NCBI GenBank assembly: GCA_047611425.1
Contig: JBLFWJ010000103.1
Location: 1 to 11,939 of the forward strand
From: JBLFWJ01 sp047611425
Lineage (GTDB): Bacteria > Bacteroidota > Bacteroidia > UBA10329
Length of the DNA: 11,939 nucleotides
Direction: 5' to 3'
The translations under genes were made by a program, and so were the position numbers. Below, one piece after another: positions 6,141 through 11,939 of the stretch; positions within the stretch are counted from its first letter, which is position 1; every line of letters starts with the position of its first letter. The notes beneath the pieces are model-generated. The model worked only from the letters and a program-made list of their open reading frames with translations. It did no database searches and was not told where the DNA came from.

Positions 6141-6184
6141 CTCTAGGTTCTCTGTGAGATTTTCTCCGTGAACTCTGTGGTTAA
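6141..6184 (+). repeat. Right terminal repeat of the GxxExxY cassette
   Basis: CTCTAGGTTCTCTGTGAG (6141-6158), then TTTTCTCCGTGAACTCTGTG (6160-6179) and GTTAA (6180-6184). Read on the minus strand it starts TTAACCACAGAG and holds two CACAGAG units 23 nt apart. It is an imperfect inverted copy of the left end in which several G/A positions differ (CGCAAAG versus CACAGAG). It ends 3 nt before the ATG of the pseudo-ALDH gene. Confidence 0.6.
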
Positions 6185-6187
6185 ACG

Positions 6188-7069
6188 ATGAATGAAATGA
6201 ATCGAATACCAGTAAACAAAACATACAAGATCTACATCGGAGGAAAGTTTCCTCGGACTGAGAGTGGTCGCTTTTATCCGGTTGAATTGAAGGATGGAAC
6301 CGTAACCAACATCTGTTTAGGAAGTCGAAAGGATGCCCGAAATGCAGTTGTTGCGGCAAGAAACGCCTTCAGCGGATGGAGCTCAAGAGCGGCATTCAAC
6401 CGAGGTCAAATCCTGTATCGCATTGCCGAAATGCTGGAAGGCAGAACCGGTCAATTTGTGGAAGAGTTGATGGCAGTTGGTGCTTCGAAGGCTGCAGCAA
6501 CAAAAGAAGTGGAGGCTTCAATAGATCGTTGCGTTTATTTCGCTGGTTGGTGTGACAAGTACACGCAGCTGTTTGGAAGCATTAATCCAGTGGCATCTTC
6601 CCACTTCAATTTTAGTGTGCAAGAACCGACTGGTGTCGTAACAATTATTGCACCCGAATCACCATCCCTTCTTGGTCTTGTGAGTTCTATCATGCCGGTT
6701 ATCGCTGGTGGAAACACCTGTGTTGTTTTGGCTTCTGAGAATTCACCTCATGTTGCTGTCACTTTTGCAGAGGTATTAAACTGCTCTGATGTTCCTGGTG
6801 GAGTAATCAATATTCTAACTGGAAAAGAGGACGAAATAGTGGAGCATTTTAGCTCGCATATGGATGTTAATGCGGTGGTCTATTGCCGAAACAAGCATCT
6901 CCAACTTATCAAAGAGAATGGATCTTTAAACGTTAAGCGCGTTTCTGATTGGAGCGAAAAAGATTGGTTTAAGGAAGGAGACGATCCGTACTTATTGCTT
7001 GAATTGCAAGAGGTTAAAACCACTTGGCACCCAATCGAAAATATCGCTGGAGCCAAATCAGGGTATTGA
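6188..7069 (+). CDS. Truncated ALDH-superfamily protein without active site (ALDH16 C-terminal-domain-like)
   Basis: This 293-residue protein matches only the N-terminal, NAD-binding portion of an ALDH: YKIYIGGKFPRTESGR (13-28), FNRGQILYRIAEMLEGR (70-86), YFAGWCDKY (117-125), GVVTIIAPE (149-157), GGNTCVVLASENSP (174-187) and PGGVINILTG (203-212). The catalytic region is absent: APESPS replaces PWNF, ASENS replaces KPAE, and there is no GSTxxG loop, no LELGG glutamate and no catalytic cysteine. It then diverges to a short tail containing SSHMDVNAVVY and VKTTWHPIE. From memory this tail resembles the end of the human ALDH16A1 C-terminal pseudo-domain (..HQDVQAMWY.. and ..TKALWLPMG..). It is therefore probably a conserved non-catalytic subunit, not decay. 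No Shine-Dalgarno sequence is visible, because the upstream DNA is the cassette repeat. ATG 6197 is an alternative start. Confidence 0.85.
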   Translation: MNEMNRIPVNKTYKIYIGGKFPRTESGRFYPVELKDGTVTNICLGSRKDARNAVVAARNAFSGWSSRAAFNRGQILYRIAEMLEGRTGQFVEELMAVGASKAAATKEVEASIDRCVYFAGWCDKYTQLFGSINPVASSHFNFSVQEPTGVVTIIAPESPSLLGLVSSIMPVIAGGNTCVVLASENSPHVAVTFAEVLNCSDVPGGVINILTGKEDEIVEHFSSHMDVNAVVYCRNKHLQLIKENGSLNVKRVSDWSEKDWFKEGDDPYLLLELQEVKTTWHPIENIAGAKSGY

Positions 7070-7079
7070 TTACTGACTA

Positions 7080-8840
7080 ATGTTCGACCCCTCTATGGCT
7101 TTGGTATTTCTTGTCATCATCTTTTTGTTGGTGGCACTTTACAGTGGAAAAGTGCGCGCGGAAGTCTCTTTTTTCATAGCTGTTACAGTACTTACAGTTA
7201 CAGGAATTCTTACTCCGTCAGAGGCATTAAGCGGCTTTGCCAACGAGCAGTTGGCGGTAATCATGTTACTCCTGATTATCTCAGATACAATTAGAAAAAC
7301 CGACATCATTGACCTTGTATTCAATCGTCTTTTTAAGGGGGCGAAATCCGTAAGTGGATTTATAATCAGGATGGTCGCGTTTGTTGCCCCTACATCAGCC
7401 TTTTTCAATAATACACCGCTTGTGGCGATGATGATGCCGTACGTGTATTCTTGGTCGAAACGGCACAAAACATCACCATCAAAATTGCTTATTCCGTTGT
7501 CGTATGCTGCCATTTTAGGAGGCTGCATGACACTTGTAGGAACCAGCACAAACCTAGTTGTAAACGGTATGGCCGTTGATGCCGGGTTCCCTTCCCTCAA
7601 CATATTTGACTTTGCTTGGGTAGGATTTCCAATGGTGATTGTTGGAGGTGCTTACCTCACATTATTTGCTGATAAAATTCTGCCTTCGCACAAGGATGCG
7701 ATGGATGAATTCAAAGCAGATTGGCGTGAGTATTTCGTTGAAACGGAGATTGAAAAGGGATCGGCCATTGTTGGAAAAAGTGTTGCAGATGCAGGTTTGA
7801 GAAACCTCTCAGGAAACTTCTTGGTGGAAATTATCAGAAGATCTGCAACGATAACACCAGTTTCCCCAGACCATATATTACGGGCGGGCGATAAGCTCAT
7901 TTTTACTGGAGAAACCAGCAGTATTCCTGAATTGAAAAAACTTGAATTAGGATTATCACTTCCTAAAGAATGTGTGGCTGCCGAGCTATCTGATGTTGTG
8001 GAGGTGGTCGTTTCATTTAACAGTTGGCTGATTGGGAAGAAGGTGAAAAAATCGAATTTCCGGGGCAAGTATGATGCGGCAATTGTGGCAATCCACAGGA
8101 ACGGTGAAAAGATCTCTGGTAAGATAGGAGACGTCAGCATTCAAGCTGGTGATGTATTGTTGCTTTTTGCCGGTCGTGATTTTGAGATTCGGTCTACAGG
8201 AAATGCATTTTATACGATTTCCAAAAAGCAGAACAGAAAGATTGAAACGCGCAAAGCGTTGATGATTATTGCGGGTGTCTTGGCTTCTGTGGTAGTATCG
8301 GCCAACACTGCTATGAGTTTGTTCAGCTGTCTGCTGTTGGTTCTTGCTTTTACATTCTTCACCAAAACATTGACCCTGACGGAAATTAAGCGCGGGGTAA
8401 ACATCAATATGATGGTGATTATGGCGTTTGGTTTGGCCCTTGGAAAGGCCATGACGAATTCAGGCGCAGCCGAATTCATCGCAAACAATATCCTGAAAGT
8501 GGCCGAGCCATTTGGCCCTGTTGTGTTGCTGGGCGTGGTTTTTCTGGTCACCAACATATTGGCCAGTTACATGACCAATCTTGCAGCGGTTGCGATTATA
8601 TTCCCAATTTCAGTAGGACTTGCTCAATCTCTGAACCTTCCCTTGGAGCCATTCATAATGATTGTAGCCTTTGGAGGAGCGGCCAATTTTATCACGCCAA
8701 TTGGCTATCAAACTAACTTGATGGTCTATGGTTCGGGAGGCTATTCCTTCAACGACTTCATGAAGATCGGATTGCCGCTTACCATACTTTACATCGCCAT
8801 CGGAACTGTATTGATGGCATGGCGCTATGGCCTAATCTAA
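7080..8840 (+). CDS. SLC13/DASS-family permease with two RCK_C (TrkA_C) domains
   Basis: This is a 586-residue integral inner-membrane protein. Hydrophobic helices occupy about residues 5-200 and 390-580. Between them (about 215-380) sits a soluble insert with two TrkA_C-like domains (IVGKSVADAGLR..GDKLIFTGE.. and LIGKKVKKSNF..AGDVLLLFAGR). Paired family signatures are visible: FNNTPLVAMMMP (109-120) with GTSTNLVVNG (154-163) in the first half, and YMTNLAAVAIIFP (497-509) with TPIGYQTNLMVYG (539-551) in the second. These match the sodium- and substrate-binding SNT-type loops of DASS transporters. This architecture is common in bacterial permeases annotated as sulfate or dicarboxylate transporters. 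The substrate cannot be assigned; the soluble domains may sense a ligand. It starts 10 nt after the pseudo-ALDH stop, so it is the last gene of the deoC operon. An anion role such as carboxylate export would fit an ALDH product, by inference only. Confidence 0.9.
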   Translation: MFDPSMALVFLVIIFLLVALYSGKVRAEVSFFIAVTVLTVTGILTPSEALSGFANEQLAVIMLLLIISDTIRKTDIIDLVFNRLFKGAKSVSGFIIRMVAFVAPTSAFFNNTPLVAMMMPYVYSWSKRHKTSPSKLLIPLSYAAILGGCMTLVGTSTNLVVNGMAVDAGFPSLNIFDFAWVGFPMVIVGGAYLTLFADKILPSHKDAMDEFKADWREYFVETEIEKGSAIVGKSVADAGLRNLSGNFLVEIIRRSATITPVSPDHILRAGDKLIFTGETSSIPELKKLELGLSLPKECVAAELSDVVEVVVSFNSWLIGKKVKKSNFRGKYDAAIVAIHRNGEKISGKIGDVSIQAGDVLLLFAGRDFEIRSTGNAFYTISKKQNRKIETRKALMIIAGVLASVVVSANTAMSLFSCLLLVLAFTFFTKTLTLTEIKRGVNINMMVIMAFGLALGKAMTNSGAAEFIANNILKVAEPFGPVVLLGVVFLVTNILASYMTNLAAVAIIFPISVGLAQSLNLPLEPFIMIVAFGGAANFITPIGYQTNLMVYGSGGYSFNDFMKIGLPLTILYIAIGTVLMAWRYGLI

Positions 8841-8849
8841 TTGATTAGG
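8831..8849. terminator. Inverted repeat spanning both convergent stop codons
   Basis: CCTAATC (8831-8837) and GATTAGG (8843-8849) are perfectly complementary around TAATT. The repeat covers the stop codon of the permease gene (TAA 8838-8840) and of cphA (TTA 8845-8847), which are only 4 nt apart. It could act as a shared bidirectional transcription end, but the stem is short and AT-rich and there is no U-tract, so terminator function is uncertain. Confidence 0.35.
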
Positions 8850-11499
8850 TCAGGTTCGGAACCTCTTCGTTTGAGAAGCCGTAAAGCTTATTCGCCTCTT
8901 CCTCCTTAAGTTTCATCACCAAGTTGAGTGCATCCGGTACCACGTCAGAACTAAGGACAATCAATGAACCTTTTACAGCATTGTCTACCGCGTATTTGAT
9001 GGCTTCGGCCTCTGAAGGAATGATTCTTCGAGGCTTGGATGGATCTACCTTATCAATGCCAGATTGCATCAAGGCGATTAAATCATCCTCCGATTTACCC
9101 CTCAGGTTTCGGTCTTGTCTGATGATTATTTCATCAAACATTTCGGCAGCAACTGACCCGAGTTCAATCGTGTCTTCGTCTCGTCTGTCTCCTACACCAG
9201 CAATGATTCCAACCTTGGGAGAACCTTCCATTTTCGCAACCAACTGGCCCAAAGCTCTAAGCCCAGCAGGGTTGTGCGCATAGTCTAGTAGTATTGAAAA
9301 ATTCTGGAATTCGAACAGGTTTAGTCGACCAGGCGTCTGAGAAGGAGATGGCATGAATGATTCCAAAGCCACTTTGATATCCTCAATTGAGAACTGTCTG
9401 ATATAAGCCGTCAATGCAGCTGGCAACACATTCTGAATCATAAATCCAGCTCTGCCTCCCATCGTCAAAGGAACATTCACTGCTTTCGTGATTCGAATCT
9501 TCCATTCGCCTTTCATCACTGTGATGTAGCCGTTTTCGAAAATGGCAGAAAGGCCACCACGCTTTGCATGGCGCGCAATTCGAGGGTTATTCTCATCCAT
9601 AGAAAACAGCGCAACCTCGCCTTTTACGTTGCTTCGCATGTCATAAACGAGATCATCATCAGCGTTCAGAATTGCATGGCCAGTTGGTAACACGACCTCT
9701 GGAATTACCCCTTTCACTTTTGCCAATTGTTCGATCGTATGAATGCCTTTCAGCCCAAGATGATCTGCAGCAACATTGGTCACAATTCCAATATCACACC
9801 TATGAAAACCTAGACCTGCACGAAGGAGTCCACCTCTGGCGCATTCTAAAACGGCAAAGTTTACCGTAGGATCTTTCAACACGAATTCAGCACTAGCAGG
9901 TCCAGTGCAATCACCGGTCATTAAGAGTCTATTCTGAATGTATACCCCATCAGAAGTGGTGTATCCAACCTTATAGCCTTTCATCTGCATTATGTGCGAA
10001 ATCAACCTAGTTGTAGTGGTTTTACCGTTGGTTCCGGTAACCGCTACAATTGGAATTCTGGAGTCAAGACCCGGAGGGTAAAGCATATCTATAACGTGAG
10101 ACGCCACGTTTCTGGCCAATCCGGAACTAGGCGCTAAGTGCATTCTAAATCCAGGTGCGGCATTTACTTCAAGAACGGCACCACCAGTTTCGGTGAGCGG
10201 CCGATCAATATGAGTGGTCATAATGTCGATGCCACAGATGTCCAGACCAATGATTCTACTGATCCGCTCGGCCATGAATACGTTAAATGGATGTACCATG
10301 TCCGTCACATCCTCAGCAGTGCCCCCTGTACTCAGGTTTCCAGTGTCTTTCAGTTTTAAGAACTCTTTGTCTGCGAGGACGGTATCCACCGTATATCCTT
10401 TGTCTTCAAGGATATTTTGGGTCATGTCATTCACAGAGATATTCGTTAGAACATTCTCGTGTCCGTAACCTCTTCGAGGATCCTCGTTTGTCTTATCGAT
10501 GAGTTGTTGCACGGTACTTTTGCCATCACCAACTACATGGGCAGCGGTTCTGCATGCCGCAGCAACCAAACGATGATCAATCACCAATAAACGGTAATCA
10601 TCTCCTTTAATCAATCGCTCTACAATTACCGAACGGCTTACCTCCTTGGCCGCATTAAAAGCAACAACCGCATCTTCCCAATTCTCAATATCACATGTAA
10701 TTCCTCTCCCGTGATTTCCGTTGATCGGCTTGATTACAACTGGATAACCAATCCGTTCAATTGCATCTTCAAGCCCTCTTTCACTTCGGATGATGTCACC
10801 TTTCGGAACAGGAACTTCAGCCTGCTCAAGCAAGTGCTTTGTGTCTTCTTTATCGCAAGCTAACTCAACCGCGATGCTGGATGTTTGGCTGCTGATGGTG
10901 GCTTGAATTCTCTTTTGATTGGAGCCATATCCAAGCTGCACGAGTGAATATTTGTTCAATCTAATCCAAGGGATTCCACGACTTTGGGCTTCTTCCACAA
11001 TAGACCCAGTACTTGGCCCAAGACGTTCGCTTTCGCGAATCTCACGCATTTCCTGAATGTCCTCCTCTAGATCGTAGTCTTCTCCAGAGATTAATGCTTC
11101 AGCAATTCTTACTGCAGACTTGGCAGCATACCGACCTACTTTTTCTTCCAGATAACTGAAAACCACAAAGTAGACTCCTTCTTCACCGTAGGTTCGGGTT
11201 CTTCCGAATCCCGTGTCCATTCCGGCCAGCGTCTGCGTCTCCAAAGCAATATGCTCAATCACATGACCCATCCAGGTTCCATCCTTTACACGGGAAAAGA
11301 ACCCTCCTTCTACGCCTTCGGAGCATCTGTGCGAAAACATGGTTGGAAACATCTTTTCTAACCGTTCCAGAAAACCAGGGATTTTATCGGTTGGTTTTTG
11401 CTCTAAATCTTCGAGATCCAAGACCATCACAATCAATTTATCTCGGTTTACTGACCAGTAATTTGGCCCTCTCATGGCATTGATACTTCGAATCTCCAT
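8845..11499 (-). CDS. cphA: Cyanophycin synthetase
   Basis: This 884-residue enzyme makes multi-L-arginyl-poly-L-aspartate (cyanophycin), a nitrogen-storage polymer, from Asp and Arg with ATP. The start MEIRSINAMRGPNYWS fits the family N-terminus. The N-domain (1-160) is followed by GPSTGSIVEEAQSRGIPWIR (161-180) and LGYGSNQKRIQATIS (189-203). The ATP-grasp domain contains VIKPINGNHGRG (255-266) and the metal-binding EVNAAPGFRMH (444-454). The Mur-ligase-like domain has the P-loop GTNGKTTTT (489-497), TNVAADHLGLKG (574-585) and DYAHNPAG (739-746). Both active centres look intact, and the length is typical of CphA. It is convergent with the permease (4-nt gap) and divergent from a cyanophycinase gene, the usual cphB/cphA partnership. 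It indicates that this heterotrophic bacterium can store nitrogen as granules. Confidence 0.97.
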   Translation of the reverse strand: MEIRSINAMRGPNYWSVNRDKLIVMVLDLEDLEQKPTDKIPGFLERLEKMFPTMFSHRCSEGVEGGFFSRVKDGTWMGHVIEHIALETQTLAGMDTGFGRTRTYGEEGVYFVVFSYLEEKVGRYAAKSAVRIAEALISGEDYDLEEDIQEMREIRESERLGPSTGSIVEEAQSRGIPWIRLNKYSLVQLGYGSNQKRIQATISSQTSSIAVELACDKEDTKHLLEQAEVPVPKGDIIRSERGLEDAIERIGYPVVIKPINGNHGRGITCDIENWEDAVVAFNAAKEVSRSVIVERLIKGDDYRLLVIDHRLVAAACRTAAHVVGDGKSTVQQLIDKTNEDPRRGYGHENVLTNISVNDMTQNILEDKGYTVDTVLADKEFLKLKDTGNLSTGGTAEDVTDMVHPFNVFMAERISRIIGLDICGIDIMTTHIDRPLTETGGAVLEVNAAPGFRMHLAPSSGLARNVASHVIDMLYPPGLDSRIPIVAVTGTNGKTTTTRLISHIMQMKGYKVGYTTSDGVYIQNRLLMTGDCTGPASAEFVLKDPTVNFAVLECARGGLLRAGLGFHRCDIGIVTNVAADHLGLKGIHTIEQLAKVKGVIPEVVLPTGHAILNADDDLVYDMRSNVKGEVALFSMDENNPRIARHAKRGGLSAIFENGYITVMKGEWKIRITKAVNVPLTMGGRAGFMIQNVLPAALTAYIRQFSIEDIKVALESFMPSPSQTPGRLNLFEFQNFSILLDYAHNPAGLRALGQLVAKMEGSPKVGIIAGVGDRRDEDTIELGSVAAEMFDEIIIRQDRNLRGKSEDDLIALMQSGIDKVDPSKPRRIIPSEAEAIKYAVDNAVKGSLIVLSSDVVPDALNLVMKLKEEEANKLYGFSNEEVPNLT

Positions 11500-11597
11500 T
11501 GCTAGCTTGTTAAAAGTGAGTGGTAATTAACGAAAAAGAAGGATCATGTGCGTTGATTATTTCAGCAATATTGAATTCTAGAATTAGCACAACGAAC
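11500..11597. promoter_or_regulatory. Divergent cphA/cphB promoter region with a 12-bp palindrome
   Basis: The 98 bases between the two start codons must carry both promoters. I find no convincing TAnnTTTG box on either strand. A perfect 12-bp palindrome, AATTCTAGAATT, is at 11574-11585, 12 bases upstream of the cyanophycinase ATG. It is a candidate operator for coordinated control, although AT-rich palindromes of this length can occur by chance. Confidence 0.4.
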
Positions 11598-11939
11598 ATG
11601 AGCGGTGAAATTAGACCGGGGGGGATATTGATACCAATTGGTGGAGCAGAGGATCGTGGAGAGGAATTGAACCCAAAATTACCCTTTGAGGAAAAGGGTG
11701 TTTTGAAACATGTTATTGATGAAGCGAAGGGTGCAGATTCGAAAGTTGTGGTGGTCACGACTGCCTCAAGCATACCCAAAGAAGTGTTCAGTCAATACCG
11801 AGATGGCTTCGGTAGATTAGGTTGCAAATCGATAAAACACTTTCATTCTACTGATAAAAGTGACTGTGATAACGCAGAGGTTATCAAGGCGTTTTCGGAG
11901 GCGGATGTAATCATGTTCAGTGGTGGCAATCAGTCTAAG
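11598..11939 (+). CDS. cphB: Cyanophycinase, N-terminal part (runs off window end)
   Basis: From ATG 11598 the plus strand is open for 114 codons to the window end. Near the N-terminus, GILIPIGGAEDRGEE (9-23) is the typical cyanophycinase opening. It is followed by KGADSKVVVVTTASSIP (44-60) and the ADVIMFSGGNQSK block (102-114), all in the order seen in peptidase family S51. Cyanophycinase is a serine hydrolase that cuts cyanophycin to beta-Asp-Arg dipeptides. The nucleophile serine and the remaining catalytic residues would lie downstream of the window, so activity cannot be judged. No in-frame ATG lies upstream, only TTGs in the spacer. Divergent placement from cphA supports the call. The run of seven Gs (11618-11624) that encodes PGG is intact in this reading. 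Cytoplasmic intracellular-type CphB is more likely than secreted CphE, because no signal peptide is seen. Confidence 0.93.
   Translation, partial: MSGEIRPGGILIPIGGAEDRGEELNPKLPFEEKGVLKHVIDEAKGADSKVVVVTTASSIPKEVFSQYRDGFGRLGCKSIKHFHSTDKSDCDNAEVIKAFSEADVIMFSGGNQSK

Larger units (their letters stand above)
5705..6184 (+). mobile_element. Repeat-bounded GxxExxY cassette inserted between the two ALDH genes
   Basis: A 480-bp block begins TAACCGCAAAG and ends CTCTGTGGTTAA. The ends are imperfect inverted repeats: left TAACCGCAAAGACGCGGAG (5705-5723) aligns to the reverse complement of 6164-6183, TAACCACAGAGTTCACGGAG, at 15 of 19 positions with one gap. Inside lies a single gene, a GxxExxY protein. 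Both repeats are internally repetitive. The block sits in the middle of an otherwise tightly packed operon and has no metabolic link to it, which suggests a mobile or mobilised unit. No transposase is present, so movement would need help in trans or use of its own nuclease-fold protein. The exact boundaries and any target duplication are uncertain by a few bases. Confidence 0.6.

Noticed and set aside
6188..7069. Pseudogene call for the short ALDH-like protein
   Set aside because: The frame is clean and its ending resembles the ALDH16 C-terminal domain, so a conserved non-catalytic protein is more likely than a truncated remnant.
7652..8140. 162-codon minus-strand ORF, and a similar one at 7139-7603
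   Set aside because: Both are antisense shadows of the SLC13-type permease, whose helices and motifs are intact in the plus frame.
11618..11624. Run of seven G as a phase-variation tract in cyanophycinase
   Set aside because: The frame is intact and encodes the ordinary Pro-Gly-Gly; a single short homopolymer is weak evidence for phase variation.
11510..11779. 89-codon minus-strand ORF upstream of cphA
   Set aside because: It runs antisense to the start of the cyanophycinase gene, which reads through with family motifs in the plus frame.

Overview
The window looks like a chromosomal segment of a Bacteroidota (Flavobacteriales/Cryomorphaceae-like) bacterium. I infer this from a DUF5777-type protein, small MPP-motif cytochrome c lipoproteins, a tRNA_anti-like OB-fold protein, a TAnnTTTG promoter ahead of deoC, weak or absent Shine-Dalgarno sequences, and a moderate AT bias. 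No rRNA, tRNA or CRISPR array was seen. No stretch longer than about 155 bases is without a gene.

Layout. (1) Positions 1-127: the end of an insertion sequence with the first 29 codons of a leftward transposase, cut by the window edge. (2) 139-173: a strong bidirectional terminator. (3) 192-3181, minus strand: a tightly packed five-gene operon for cell-envelope proteins. In transcription order these are an OB-fold protein, a two-haem-site cytochrome c lipoprotein, a one-haem-site cytochrome c lipoprotein, a YceI-like lipocalin-fold protein, and a DUF5777 protein. (4) 3182-3332: divergent promoter region. (5) 3333-8840, plus strand: deoC, an active-type aldehyde dehydrogenase, a GxxExxY nuclease-fold gene inside a cassette with imperfect terminal inverted repeats, a truncated aldehyde dehydrogenase-like protein without active-site residues, and an SLC13-type permease with RCK_C domains. 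(6) 8845-11499, minus strand: cyanophycin synthetase, convergent with the permease. (7) 11598-11939, plus strand: the N-terminal part of cyanophycinase, divergent from the synthetase.

How the genes work together. The deoC operon fits deoxyribose (nucleoside) salvage: DERA splits deoxyribose-5-phosphate into glyceraldehyde-3-phosphate and acetaldehyde, and the dehydrogenase can oxidise the aldehyde. The two ALDH genes together match the ALDH16 layout (catalytic domain plus pseudo-domain, about 785 residues). Here the halves are separated by a 480-bp repeat-bounded cassette that leaves them in the same frame, so the cassette may have split a fused gene. The cphA/cphB pair makes and degrades the Arg/Asp storage polymer cyanophycin. 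The minus-strand envelope operon looks like a periplasmic or outer-membrane redox module of unknown purpose.

The most interesting items are the GxxExxY cassette inside the ALDH16 pair and the uncharacterised cytochrome/YceI/DUF5777 operon.
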